DNA of 64,000 bases from Hwanghaeella grinnelliae (GTDB taxonomy: Bacteria > Pseudomonadota > Alphaproteobacteria > UBA8366 > Aestuariispiraceae). Below the pieces are notes generated by a model that ran no database searches, was not told the DNA's origin, and was given only the letters and a program-made list of their open reading frames with translations. Positions 54,440 through 62,973 of the stretch are shown piece after piece. The stretch's first letter is position 1. Every line of letters starts with the position of its first letter. The stretch is from assembly GCF_004005845.1 (NCBI RefSeq), contig NZ_SADE01000002.1, forward strand, positions 930,421 through 994,420, given 5' to 3'. Made by a program: the position numbers and the translations under genes.

Positions 54440-55111
54440 ATGAATCCATTCAATGCATCATTTCTAATGTCGGAGCTGATCGACGAGGCTGAAGAGGCTG
54501 GAATCCGTATCTCGTTCCGCACCGATATTGCCGCGCTTTACAGGCTGGAGAACGAGTTGACCGGTAAGGCGCTATCGCCCCTGTTCCATCCTGGGAAGTT
54601 TGATCTCGTTTCAGATCGTGTTTTTTGGATCCACGGGACGAACGAGGAAGGTCGCACCGTGCATGTCCAGGCATCGAAATTGGACGATACGGGCAGGAAC
54701 AACCTAGAGGAGTTGCTGCAGGCACAACTCGCCCGCTGCTTCCATTCTGACCCACCGCTGACCAATGGTTCGCCGATGCGGGCGTTGCAGGGTCTGTGCG
54801 CCTATCATGGGGATACCTGGGTCGATCGGGACCTTCGAAAGAACGGTCTGGGACCGCTGCTAACCAAGATAGGGCTGCTTGCAACCTTCATCCGCTGGCA
54901 GCCCGACTATGTCTATGCCTGGTTCGAAAACCCTATCATGTATGGCGGGTTTGGGGTGCGGTCATGGTACACCAACTTCGCCCGTGTCGGGCAGCACTGG
55001 CATAAATGGATCCTGCCGCAGGAGTTCTTCTCGTGGATGTCCCACGAGGACATGATCAATTTAATAGAATTGGAGACTCCGCGAAGCGGGCTAAAACACC
55101 TACCGCGTTAA
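54440..55111 (+). CDS. Uncharacterised GNAT-like acyltransferase, copy 1
   Basis: 223 residues from ATG 54440 with GGGAG seven bases upstream. Not a named family to me. The C-terminal half has a GNAT-like acyl-CoA loop, YHGDTWVDRDLRKNGLGPLL (R-x-x-G-x-G), followed by a helix and a strand, FIRWQPDYVYAWFENPIMYGGFG. The N-terminal half (SPLFHPGKFDLVSDRVFWIHGTNEEG) aligns with the gene at 60175. Substrate and acyl donor unknown. Its last 56 bases overlap the convergent PAS-like gene, the same design as the second copy. Confidence 0.75.
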   Translation: MNPFNASFLMSELIDEAEEAGIRISFRTDIAALYRLENELTGKALSPLFHPGKFDLVSDRVFWIHGTNEEGRTVHVQASKLDDTGRNNLEELLQAQLARCFHSDPPLTNGSPMRALQGLCAYHGDTWVDRDLRKNGLGPLLTKIGLLATFIRWQPDYVYAWFENPIMYGGFGVRSWYTNFARVGQHWHKWILPQEFFSWMSHEDMINLIELETPRSGLKHLPR

Positions 55112-55523
55112 ACTCGTTGAAACGCACGGGGAACACGTAGCGGAAAAACTCCACTGAGAACTTCGTACCGTAGACGTCGATCGGCGCACGCACCCGCTGC
55201 GCAATCGGCGTCTCGGTGCGGCTCACGATCCAATAGTCACGGTTCAGCGTTTGCTCGAAGGCGCTGTCCGGCAGGCCTTCCTTGCCCTGGGCATCGACGC
55301 AGAATTCCTCGCCGTACAAGTCCCCGACGACCGACTTCGCCCCACAATAAAGATAACGCGATCCGTTATCGCCGACCGCATGGAGTTGCAAGAAAGGCAG
55401 AAAATCTTCCAACTCATTCTGGTTCAACGAGAAACGGCCTTTGGACGTGGCATACCAATCCAGGCAACGCCGGAACAAGACGTCGTCGACCTCCTCCGGG
55501 GAGGTCAAGGTGAGCCTTTCCAT
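55056..55523 (-). CDS. PAS_5-like single-domain protein
   Basis: 155 residues from ATG 55523; an earlier ATG at 55562 lies inside the upstream gene. The pattern LDWYATSKGRFSLNQNELEDFLPFL followed by RYLYCGAKSVVGDLYGEEF and a C-terminal VYGTKFSVEFFRYVFPVRF resembles the PAS_5 group, with no output domain. It is second in a minus-strand pair after a 76-residue protein (19-base gap). It overlaps the GNAT-like gene tail to tail by 56 bases. Ligand unknown. Confidence 0.7.
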   Translation of the reverse strand: MERLTLTSPEEVDDVLFRRCLDWYATSKGRFSLNQNELEDFLPFLQLHAVGDNGSRYLYCGAKSVVGDLYGEEFCVDAQGKEGLPDSAFEQTLNRDYWIVSRTETPIAQRVRAPIDVYGTKFSVEFFRYVFPVRFNEFNAVGVLARFAESPILLN

Positions 55524-55542
55524 TGGGACGTCCGTCAAGGAT

Positions 55543-55773
55543 CTAGTCGCCTTTCCGCGCAAGGTCCCGGAAACCTTCGATGAACCCGATCAGGTCGCGC
55601 ATTTGCCGATTGTTCAGTTCGTTCAAAGACATGACGCCGAACTTGTCTGAAATATAGGCCCGAACGAGCGGCGCCAATTCAAAATCTTCGGATAGGGCCT
55701 GAATCTTAGCAGCATTGCTGTCGAGCAGAATGCTGAGGATTTCCGACGAAACCTGTGTGTGTCTATTGACCAT
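55543..55773 (-). CDS. 76-residue protein of unknown function upstream of the PAS-like gene
   Basis: 76 residues, mostly helical by composition: HTQVSSEILSILLDSNAAKIQALSED, then LVRAYISDKFGVMSLNELNNRQMRDLIGF. No DNA-binding or membrane motif is evident and I recognise no family. Its frame, strand and 19-base spacing to the PAS-like gene suggest a two-gene operon. Confidence 0.6.
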   Translation of the reverse strand: MVNRHTQVSSEILSILLDSNAAKIQALSEDFELAPLVRAYISDKFGVMSLNELNNRQMRDLIGFIEGFRDLARKGD

Positions 55774-55866
55774 TGAGTATCACACCGTTGGTGAACAAGA
55801 GTGGCCGGAACATAATCCACTAAACCCAAACGGGCAAACACCGTGTTTCGGTTGCGGCCCCTTTGG

Positions 55867-56346
55867 TCACACCGGCAACAGCCTGCTCAGGAAGGTCGAA
55901 CGCTGGCGGTCTTCTTCCTCCAGATGGACGAAATGTTCGTACATCAAGGCAATCAGCCGGGCGCGTTTCTCCGTAGAGATGTTGACGTCGAACTGCGACA
56001 AGCGTTCTTCGAGATTTTCGATGACCATTGCCAGCAAATCGTGATCGATCGGGCCTTCCTGCTCGACTGTCGGCCGGTGTTCCTCGCCATAGGCCAACCA
56101 ATCCATGCCGACGCCCGCCGCCGATGCCAGGGCGCGGACGGTGAAGAAAGTCGGCTTCGCCTTACCGTCGATGTATTTGGTGATCATCTCCGCCTTTACA
56201 TTGGCGATCAGTCCGGCGCGTTTGCGGCTGCCGATTTCATCGACAACCTGCCGCAGCCTGTCCCTGAATCCGGTGTCCTGGGAAAAATCCTCTGGCCATA
56301 AGGCCGTGTCGACCTGGACGGGCCGTTCCTTCGTGGTCGTACTCAT
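55867..56346 (-). CDS. XRE-family transcriptional regulator
   Basis: 159 residues from ATG 56346. A helix-turn-helix sits at about residues 28-90: FRDRLRQVVDEIGSRKRAGLIANVKAEMITKYIDGKAKPTFFTVRALASA, then AGVGMDWLAYGE, typical of Cro/CI-like domains followed by a WL..G helix. The C-terminal part is helical and acidic (HDLLAMVIENLEERLSQF), perhaps for dimerisation. A near-perfect palindrome lies 77 bases upstream. It is on the same strand as the 76-residue/PAS-like pair, 93 bases before it, and may regulate it. Confidence 0.85.
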   Translation of the reverse strand: MSTTTKERPVQVDTALWPEDFSQDTGFRDRLRQVVDEIGSRKRAGLIANVKAEMITKYIDGKAKPTFFTVRALASAAGVGMDWLAYGEEHRPTVEQEGPIDHDLLAMVIENLEERLSQFDVNISTEKRARLIALMYEHFVHLEEEDRQRSTFLSRLLPV

Positions 56347-56422
56347 CTGCTGTCTACCATTCCCCCTGGTTGCGGGCCCTCGCATGAACACGGATCGCCG
56401 GATGCCCAAAACCGATTTCCAA

Positions 56423-56436
56423 ACCATAACTATGGT
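56423..56436. promoter_or_regulatory. Inverted repeat ACCATA-AC-TATGGT upstream of the XRE gene
   Basis: Perfect 6-base arms around two central bases, in the divergent gap between the XRE gene (minus) and the ParB-like gene (plus). It may be the XRE protein's own operator. No consensus promoter was identified next to it. Confidence 0.4.
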
Positions 56437-56640
56437 CGCTGATGAATGCGATGACAACCAACCGAAAGTATAGCATCGAATGCCGACAATAGAGGGTTAC
56501 CTAACGTCTGTGGATTGAAAAGCCGTGCCGCGATGCATTAGTTTAATTGGAATAGTTGTTTGGTGGGGGCGGCCGGCAGTATGCGTGGCGGGATCACCCC
56601 TGTTGTTTAAACCGTATTGAATAGTGGCGTTTCCCGTCCC

Positions 56641-57453
56641 ATGAAAGTTCATCATATTTCCCTCTCCGAAATTGAGGTACGCGATCGACTCCGCCCGGCC
56701 ACGCCGGAATATGTCGACGGTTTGGCCGGTGACATGGACAAGCGCGGCCTTCGTTCTCCGATTGAAGTGAGCAAAGAGCCCGACGAACAACACTACATAC
56801 TGGTAAGCGGTCTGCATCGGTTGATGGCGGCGCGGCAGCTTGGTTGGGAAACCATCCCGGCCTTTGTCGTCTCGGGGTCGAATGAGGAGTTGCGGCTGGA
56901 CGAATTGCTGGAAAACTTGCAGCGGAACGAGTTAACGCGGTTGGAGCGCTGTCTTTTCGTGGCGGAATACCGCCGACTTATCCAACAAAGTCGGCCCGAG
57001 ACCCGCCGTGGGGGGGATCGAAAGAGCGGTGATTTCCACCAAAGTGCAGTTGATGGCACTTTGACAAGCTGGTGGGACGACTTGGCGGTGCGATCGGACC
57101 GGTCGCGCCGAACCATCATGCGGGAAGCATCCGTGGGTGAGAAGTTGGACCCGGTAGCGGTTTCCAAATTGAGTATGTCGCCCGTCGCCGACAATCTTGG
57201 CGAGCTGGAGGTCCTCAGTAAATTCGATGGGGCGAAACAATCGCAGATCGCTGATGTCCTTGCCACGACCAATGCGCCTGTCCCCACGGTGGGTGCTGCG
57301 GTCCGGGCCATGGAGAAGAGGGGCGATTCCGAGGAAACCGAGGGTCCGGATGACCTTGCCTATAACAAGCTGCTTTGGCATTGGCGGTCGGCCAGCGCAA
57401 CGGTGCGCCGCCGCTTTATCGTCCATGTCCTGGAAGAGAAGGATTTGCCTTGA
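56641..57453 (+). CDS. ParB-like (ParB/sulfiredoxin-fold) DNA-binding protein
   Basis: 270 residues from ATG 56641; a TTG start eight codons earlier is possible. N-terminal ParB fold: ISLSEIEVRDRLR, RGLRSPIEVSK, the box SGLHRLMAARQLGW and ENLQRNELTRLERCLF. A helix-turn-helix-like region follows (DDLAVRSDRSRRTIMREASVGEKL). The C-terminal part (ADNLGELEVLSKFDGAKQSQIADVLA) is helical. No parA or parS-like site accompanies it, so it is more likely an orphan regulator than a chromosome partition protein. It lies immediately before pheT. Confidence 0.85.
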   Translation: MKVHHISLSEIEVRDRLRPATPEYVDGLAGDMDKRGLRSPIEVSKEPDEQHYILVSGLHRLMAARQLGWETIPAFVVSGSNEELRLDELLENLQRNELTRLERCLFVAEYRRLIQQSRPETRRGGDRKSGDFHQSAVDGTLTSWWDDLAVRSDRSRRTIMREASVGEKLDPVAVSKLSMSPVADNLGELEVLSKFDGAKQSQIADVLATTNAPVPTVGAAVRAMEKRGDSEETEGPDDLAYNKLLWHWRSASATVRRRFIVHVLEEKDLP

Positions 57454-57571
57454 ACGGGGACGTCTCGTCACTGGCTGGCTGCCTTGTTTCGCGCGCCGGG
57501 CCTGTTTATAAGCCCGGGACGCCTTATGTTTCAGGCGTCTTCAGAAAGCATTCCACGGTCACGGCAAGCAC

Positions 57572-59980
57572 ATGAAATTCACACTCTCCTGGCTCAAGGA
57601 TCACCTCGATACCGACGCTTCGGTGCGAGAAATCGCCGATAAGCTGACCTCCATCGGGCTCGAGGTAGAATCCGTCGACGACCCTTCCGCGGGTTTGGCG
57701 CCGTTTGTCATCGGTTACGTGGAAGAGGCACGGAAGCACCCGAATGCAGACCGTCTGCAAGTGTGCATGGTGAATACCGGGTCCGAAATTGTCCAAGTGG
57801 TTTGCGGCGCGCCAAATGCGAGGACCGGCATGAAGGGCGTTTTCGCACCGGCCGGGTCACACATTCCGGGTACCGGTATCGACCTGAAATCCGGGGAAAT
57901 CCGGGGGGAAGCATCAAACGGTATGCTGTGCTCCGAGCGTGAGATGGGCCTCAGCGACGAGCATGACGGCATTATCGAATTGGCTGCCGATGCGCCGGTT
58001 GGAACAGGCTTCGCCGCGTTCGCCGGTCTGGACGACCCTGTTTTCGAGATCGGCATTACCCCGAACCGGGCAGACTGCCTGGGTGTCTATGGCATCGCAC
58101 GCGACCTTGCCGCGGCGGGGTTGGGTACCTTGAAAGCACCGGATCTGGACCGGATCGACGGTGTCTACGACAGCCCGTTGACATGGGAAATCGCCGATGA
58201 AGCAGTCGGCGTTTGCCAATATGTTGCCGGTCGGCATTTCCGGAACGTGAAGAACGGGCCGAGCCCGAAATGGATGCAGCAGCGCCTGAAGGCGATCGGC
58301 CTTCGCCCGATTTCGGCCCTAGTGGATATCACAAACTATGTGACCTATGACCTGGGGCGGCCGCTGCACGTCTTCGATGCGGATAAGGTCAAAGGCAATC
58401 CGACCATGCGGTTCGCCCGCGACGGCGAGAGCATACTGGCATTGGATGGCCGCGAATACGCGTTGGACGACAGCATGCTGGTCATTGCGGACGAAAACGG
58501 TCCGGAAGGGATCGGCGGTGTGATGGGCGGCGAGGTTTCGGGCTGTACGTTGGAAACCACAAACGTCTTTCTGGAAGTGGCGCTTTTCGATCCGATCAAG
58601 GTTGCGGAGACGGGCCGAAAGCTCGGCATCAACTCCGATGCCCGTTACCGCTTCGAGCGCGGGCTTGATCCGGCATCCGCGGAATGGGGCGTTCAGGTCG
58701 CCACGCGACTGATTCTGGCGCTTTGTGGCGGTGAAGCCAGCCAGGAAGTGAATGTGGGTGAAGTTCCGACGCTGGACCGCAAGATCGACTTGCGGATGGC
58801 GCGCTTGCAAAGGCATAGCGGCATAGAAGTGCCGGCGGCTGAGGCGGAAGCCATTCTTTCGCGTCTTGGCTTCGGCACGATGCGCGACGGGCAGGTCATC
58901 ACGGCCGATGTGCCGGGATGGCGGAAAGACGTCGAAACGGAATATTGCCTGATTGAGGAAGTGCTGCGGATTTACGGGTTCGACAAGGTCCCGGCAGTCC
59001 CCCTGACGCCGGAAACGGCCCTTCCCACGCCGGCGGTCAGCAACGAACAGCGGCGCGTCGCCTATGCGAAAAAGATTTTGGCGCAACGGGGTATGTTGGA
59101 AGCGGTGACATGGTCCTTCATGCCCTCGGCGCTGGCGATGAAATTCGCGGATGAGGACAATTTCGATCTTGCTGAAATGACGCTTGCCAACCCGATCAGT
59201 TCGGATCTGGACGTCATGCGTCCCAGTATTTTGCCGAATCTCATCCAAGCCGTGGTTCGCAATGCCGACCGTGGCCAACCGGATGGCATGCTGTTCGAAG
59301 TTGGCCCTGCCTTCCGGGACCCGTCGCCCAAGGGGCAAGACACGGTTGCCGCCGGTATCCGGGCCGGAAAGTCCGGCCCCCGGCATTGGGAGCATGCGCC
59401 GCGGGATGTTGATGCGTTCGACGCCAAGGCAGACGCGATGGCGGTTTTGGAAGCGTGCGGCGCCCCAGTGCAGAACCTGCAAGTCTCGACCGATGCGCCG
59501 GCTTGGTATCATCCCGGCCGGTCCGGCGGACTGCGTCTGGGACCGAACGTGCTTGCCTGGTTCGGTGAATTGCATCCTGGCCTGGCGCGGCAGATGGATA
59601 TTAAGGGCAAGGCCGCCATTTTCGAGATCTTCATGGACCGCATTCCGCAACCGCGGTCGAAAGGCGGCGGTAAGGCGCGCCCGCTGTTAAAGACTGAGAA
59701 TCTTCTGCCGGTCTACCGGGACTTCGCATTCCTTGTTTCTTCCGGTACATCCGCCGATGCCTTGGCGCGTGCGGCTGCCGGTGCAGACAAAAAGATGATC
59801 ACGGATGCGGCGATTTTCGATGTCTATACCGGTGCCGAACTTGAGGGGCAGAAATCCGTGGCCGTCACCGTGACGATCCAACCGACGGACAAGACCCTGA
59901 CGGATGAGGACATCGACGCGATCGCCGGCAAGATCGTCGCGAATGTCGAAAAGCAGACCGGCGGGAAGCTGCGCGTCTAG
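57572..59980 (+). CDS. pheT: Phenylalanine-tRNA ligase beta subunit
   Basis: 802 residues, full length. The N-terminal tRNA-binding (EMAP-like) domain is at about 40-150 (HPNADRLQVCMVNTG). B3/B4 editing domain near 210-400 with LVDITNYVTYDLGRPLHVFDADK; B5 near 400-475; a catalytic-like fold with EAVTWSFM and LPNLIQAVVRNADRG; and the C-terminal anticodon-binding FDX domain (PVYRDFAFLV). A 118-base gap separates it from the ParB-like gene, so it probably has its own promoter. Confidence 0.97.
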   Translation: MKFTLSWLKDHLDTDASVREIADKLTSIGLEVESVDDPSAGLAPFVIGYVEEARKHPNADRLQVCMVNTGSEIVQVVCGAPNARTGMKGVFAPAGSHIPGTGIDLKSGEIRGEASNGMLCSEREMGLSDEHDGIIELAADAPVGTGFAAFAGLDDPVFEIGITPNRADCLGVYGIARDLAAAGLGTLKAPDLDRIDGVYDSPLTWEIADEAVGVCQYVAGRHFRNVKNGPSPKWMQQRLKAIGLRPISALVDITNYVTYDLGRPLHVFDADKVKGNPTMRFARDGESILALDGREYALDDSMLVIADENGPEGIGGVMGGEVSGCTLETTNVFLEVALFDPIKVAETGRKLGINSDARYRFERGLDPASAEWGVQVATRLILALCGGEASQEVNVGEVPTLDRKIDLRMARLQRHSGIEVPAAEAEAILSRLGFGTMRDGQVITADVPGWRKDVETEYCLIEEVLRIYGFDKVPAVPLTPETALPTPAVSNEQRRVAYAKKILAQRGMLEAVTWSFMPSALAMKFADEDNFDLAEMTLANPISSDLDVMRPSILPNLIQAVVRNADRGQPDGMLFEVGPAFRDPSPKGQDTVAAGIRAGKSGPRHWEHAPRDVDAFDAKADAMAVLEACGAPVQNLQVSTDAPAWYHPGRSGGLRLGPNVLAWFGELHPGLARQMDIKGKAAIFEIFMDRIPQPRSKGGGKARPLLKTENLLPVYRDFAFLVSSGTSADALARAAAGADKKMITDAAIFDVYTGAELEGQKSVAVTVTIQPTDKTLTDEDIDAIAGKIVANVEKQTGGKLRV

Positions 59981-60061
59981 CACGAAAGCGCGTGTGAACG
60001 GGCCCGGTTCCATTAGGAACGCGGCAAGGCTGTGTTCAGCGTCTCCTCGATTGTAGATAAT

Positions 60062-60083
60062 TGCGGAAACCCGCAGTATTTTT
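60062..60083 (+). terminator. Probable short terminator after pheT
   Basis: A 5-bp stem TGCGG/CCGCA with loop AAAC is followed by GTATTTTT, 82 bases after the pheT stop in an AT-rich patch. The stem is short. Confidence 0.5.
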
Positions 60084-60174
60084 ATAAAATTACAATCTTC
60101 GATTTATTTTCTTTAAGTTGACACCCGCTATTGTTCCTTATCGGAATTCGAAACGATGGGTTAAGGCGCGGGGC

Positions 60175-60888
60175 ATGATCAATGAGTTGAAGACTGTTCG
60201 TTTTTTGACGGCGCTGGACGGCAAAGCGAAGGAAGCCGGTGTCTCGATCGAGATGTCGACGGATTTTGTCCATCTGCAGCAATTGGTGGACGAGTTGGAC
60301 GGGCGGGACCCGCTTTCGCCGATTTTCGATTGGCGGAAATGCCGTGTCGGCGCAGAGAACGCTTTTTGGATCAAAGGGGTGAACGATACAGGCGCGTGCG
60401 TATTGCTGCAGGCCGCGCGGATCGACGATTTGGGGAACAAGAACCTCGCCGAGCACATCGCGGAGAACAGGGACCTCATCCACACGCCTTATTTCAAGGC
60501 AGACACAAAGAACTCCATTTTTGACGAGTGCTACTATCTTGAACGGATCACGGGCAGGGTCGTCTACGCTGGTGAAACTTGGATTTCGCCAAATGGCCCG
60601 TATCGCGGCGGTGGATTGGCGTCTGTATGTTCAGGCTTCGCCTTCGGTCTATCCCTGTTGCGATGGCGGCCGGACTATATGTATGGCACGGCAACGCATT
60701 CCCTGATGGTGCGCGGGATTGCCGCGAAATACGGCTACTATCACCAGCATCCCAAAGGCCTTCGTTGGCGGCGGGCCGATGGGAAGGGGCATGTGGATGA
60801 ATGGATCGTTTGGATGGACCTGAAAGATCTGGCCGATGCTACGGGGTCTCTAGAAACGGAAACGCCACATTTGGCAGCAGATCGGTAA
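60175..60888 (+). CDS. Uncharacterised GNAT-like acyltransferase, copy 2
   Basis: 237 residues from ATG 60175; the frame extends to a TTG at 60118 that is part of a TTGACA -35-like box. It is related to the gene at 54440: EAGVSIEMSTDF against EAGIRISFRTDI, then FWIKGVNDTG against FWIHGTNEEG, and LRWRPDYMYG against IRWQPDYVYA. The GNAT-like loop reads GPYRGGGLASVC. No family name is known to me. Its last 50 bases overlap the convergent gene at 60839-61774. Confidence 0.75.
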   Translation: MINELKTVRFLTALDGKAKEAGVSIEMSTDFVHLQQLVDELDGRDPLSPIFDWRKCRVGAENAFWIKGVNDTGACVLLQAARIDDLGNKNLAEHIAENRDLIHTPYFKADTKNSIFDECYYLERITGRVVYAGETWISPNGPYRGGGLASVCSGFAFGLSLLRWRPDYMYGTATHSLMVRGIAAKYGYYHQHPKGLRWRRADGKGHVDEWIVWMDLKDLADATGSLETETPHLAADR

Positions 60889-61774
60889 AAACCTGCACGG
60901 CAGGCACGTGGTGTCCGCTGGGCACCGGCAGCATGAGCCGCTGATACTGTACCCAAGCTGAAATCCCGCTCGGCAGTTCCAGATGGCCGACAACAAAGTC
61001 CACCCTTGGCTTGAAGGTGCGCGCCACGTCCCGGTATTCTTGGTTCATCCGGGCTTCATGACGATTATGCGCGCCCAGTTTGCGGGAATTGACGCTCAAT
61101 GCTTCTGCCTTCCAATCCTCGCCGTAGTACCGAAGAATCGGCGCCTGTGTTCCGACATAGCTCAGCCGGAGGGTGTCGTCGTCATCGTCGGCTGACGCCA
61201 GGACAGCGCGCGTGCCGGCAAGTTTCCAGAAAGCTTCCTTTGCTTCCGGGCATTTCTTCTCGATCATTTGGCGCCAAAGCGAAAAGGCCAATCTTCCGAA
61301 CGGTGTGACGATGTTCCCCTCGGTCGGCTCGGTTTGCCGTATGAAAGTGGTCGGCAGGGGGACCAAGTTCCCGGCGGAAGACAGTGCGCGAAAGCGATCC
61401 GCTGCGCCGTGTGGGGAATATACCCGCTCGATGCACCACCCGCCCATGTCGTAACAAAGAAGGATAACTTTTCCAGGCGACTCGTTGCGCAGCCTTTGTT
61501 CCGTGAAACAGGCGGCACGGGCGCTGAGGCGCATTGGGTTCCATCGGATGACGAAGAAATGTGAATCCCGAAAGGTCGCAACCCCACCCTGACTATAATC
61601 AAGGGCCAAGGGGAACGGGGCGACGCTAAGATTCAGTGCGTGTGGATTGAGTTCCGGCATCAAATCCACGGCGAGCGTTTCAACGCCGGATGCATGGATC
61701 CGGGATGCAACGCCAAATCGCGTGTCGCTGATCCCCCCCACAAGATTAGTCGTCAGACTGGTTGAGCCAATCAT
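60839..61774 (-). CDS. Unknown protein with a PAS_5-like C-terminal half
   Basis: 311 residues from ATG 61774, chosen for GGGGAGG ten bases upstream (the frame reaches a TTG at 61804). The N-terminal part (about 1-110) has no recognisable motif (TTNLVGGISDTRFG, FVIRWNPMRLSARAACF). The C-terminal half (about 150-311), with RLAFSLWRQMIEKKCP, LRLSYVGTQAPILRYYGEDW, YRDVARTFKPRVDFVV and WVQYQRLMLPVPSG, follows the PAS_5 pattern. It overlaps the GNAT-like gene by 50 bases, as its counterpart does at 55 kb. Confidence 0.7.
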   Translation of the reverse strand: MIGSTSLTTNLVGGISDTRFGVASRIHASGVETLAVDLMPELNPHALNLSVAPFPLALDYSQGGVATFRDSHFFVIRWNPMRLSARAACFTEQRLRNESPGKVILLCYDMGGWCIERVYSPHGAADRFRALSSAGNLVPLPTTFIRQTEPTEGNIVTPFGRLAFSLWRQMIEKKCPEAKEAFWKLAGTRAVLASADDDDDTLRLSYVGTQAPILRYYGEDWKAEALSVNSRKLGAHNRHEARMNQEYRDVARTFKPRVDFVVGHLELPSGISAWVQYQRLMLPVPSGHHVPAVQVFTDLLPNVAFPFLETP

Positions 61775-62225
61775 CTGCGGCACGCCTCCCCAAGCGCCAT
61801 ACAAATCAAAACCGCGAGCAAAGAAAATGTTGCACGGTTCAAAAAAACAAGCAAACGCAAAAGCTTATAGCACACATAAGGCGATGTTCATTAACACTAA
61901 TAATAATCAAAGGTAGCAAAATCGTCTTTCCGTCAGGCCCCAATCAACGTCGGGAGGTTTTCAAACATGGAGGCACGGTGTCAGGGTATGGCGTTCGTAT
62001 GACCTATGTATTTGGTTGCCATTGGCGAGCGTTGTTGTAGGTCGCCGCCGCCTCGAGTAACTTCATTGGTAGTTTGTGCGTGGCGTTCGGAATTGAGCGG
62101 TTTTGGGAAGTTTCTTTTCGTTTTCCTTCATCTACGTATGTTTCTACTGGCCTAAATAAGTAAATCACAGTAAATCCAAATAACGGAGAGTGAGCGAATA
62201 TTTGATGAGTGAGGAGATCGGTGCG
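61775..62225. other. AT-rich gene-free interval upstream of the J-domain gene
   Basis: No supported gene. It holds the upstream region of the unknown minus-strand gene (A-rich 61802-61920) and of the J-domain gene. An 11-codon frame at 61967 behind GGGAGG is too short to call. No clear terminator is seen. Confidence 0.5.
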
Positions 62226-62945
62226 ATGGACGGTTTCACGATAGGAGCGGATTCCCTGCGGAATACGGGGCGATCCACGGCTTCGTCACCGGAGGAGGAT
62301 GTCAAATCCGCCCGAAAACTGTCATACGCTGTTCCTTGTTCATCACGCTTCCGAGACGCTGTTCTAGAGATGGCCGCGGACCGCGAGGTCAATGTCGGCG
62401 ACCTGGCGCGGTCGATCATGCTGACCTTGTCGCCGGACGCCATTAAAGGCGCCACGGATCCGGGAGAGCCGGAAGAAAGCGACCGCGAAACCGTCGTGCT
62501 GAAATCCGGGCCAAGTGCGGGCAAGCCGTGGCGTCGGAAGCCCCGTCTGCAGGTCAGATTGCCGGCAGGCCATGATGTCGTCGATATACGAAAGGCGCTG
62601 GGGATTGCTTTGGACCTGCATGGCGGAGATTGCGAAGTCCGACTGGAATCGGCGGCCGCCCCGGAATGGCCTGAAATCGTCCATGAATTGGAAGAGAAAG
62701 TCGCGCGCCTTCAAGTAACGATCGCGACATTGGCTTTCGAACCCTTGGCGAACGGCGTGCGAACGCAAGATGAAGCGATGCATGTCTTGGGGTTCATTCC
62801 AGGCACCCGTCCAGATTCGAAAACAATCAAGGCGCGATACAGAATGATGGCGGCAATACACCATCCGGATAGCGAATTTGGCGACCACGCGCGGATGTCA
62901 CAGATAAATCAGGCCATGAGTTTGCTGAAAAACGGCCTGCTTTAG
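62226..62945 (+). CDS. J-domain protein with a possible DNA-binding N-terminus
   Basis: 239 residues from ATG 62226, preferred because GAGGAG lies nine bases upstream; ATG 62205 and GTG 62190 are alternatives. The C-terminus (about 185-239) is a J domain with EAMHVLGF, the HPD motif in AAIHHPDSEFG, and INQAMSLLKNG. Near residue 40, SSRFRDAVLEMAADREVNVGDLARSIML resembles a ribbon-helix-helix domain. A coiled segment (EIVHELEEKVARLQVTIATL) precedes the J domain. The client is unknown. Confidence 0.8.
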   Translation: MDGFTIGADSLRNTGRSTASSPEEDVKSARKLSYAVPCSSRFRDAVLEMAADREVNVGDLARSIMLTLSPDAIKGATDPGEPEESDRETVVLKSGPSAGKPWRRKPRLQVRLPAGHDVVDIRKALGIALDLHGGDCEVRLESAAAPEWPEIVHELEEKVARLQVTIATLAFEPLANGVRTQDEAMHVLGFIPGTRPDSKTIKARYRMMAAIHHPDSEFGDHARMSQINQAMSLLKNGLL

Positions 62946-62973
62946 CCTACGCTCTCAGGCAAGCGCCCAATAC

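Noticed and set aside
56641-57453. ParB-like gene as part of a chromosome or plasmid partition system
   Set aside because: There is no parA next to it and no parS-like repeats, and its sequence after the ParB domain is not that of ParB proper.
58319-59650. Minus-strand open frame of 443 codons opposite pheT
   Set aside because: Shadow of a conserved gene; no family features.
54440-60888. The GNAT-like pair as LuxI-type autoinducer synthases
   Set aside because: The conserved LuxI residues are not seen, and no LuxR-type protein (autoinducer domain plus HTH) is nearby. Only the general fold is proposed.
61967-62002. 11-codon frame behind a GGGAGG
   Set aside because: Too short and without conservation evidence. 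A ribosome site alone does not support a gene.
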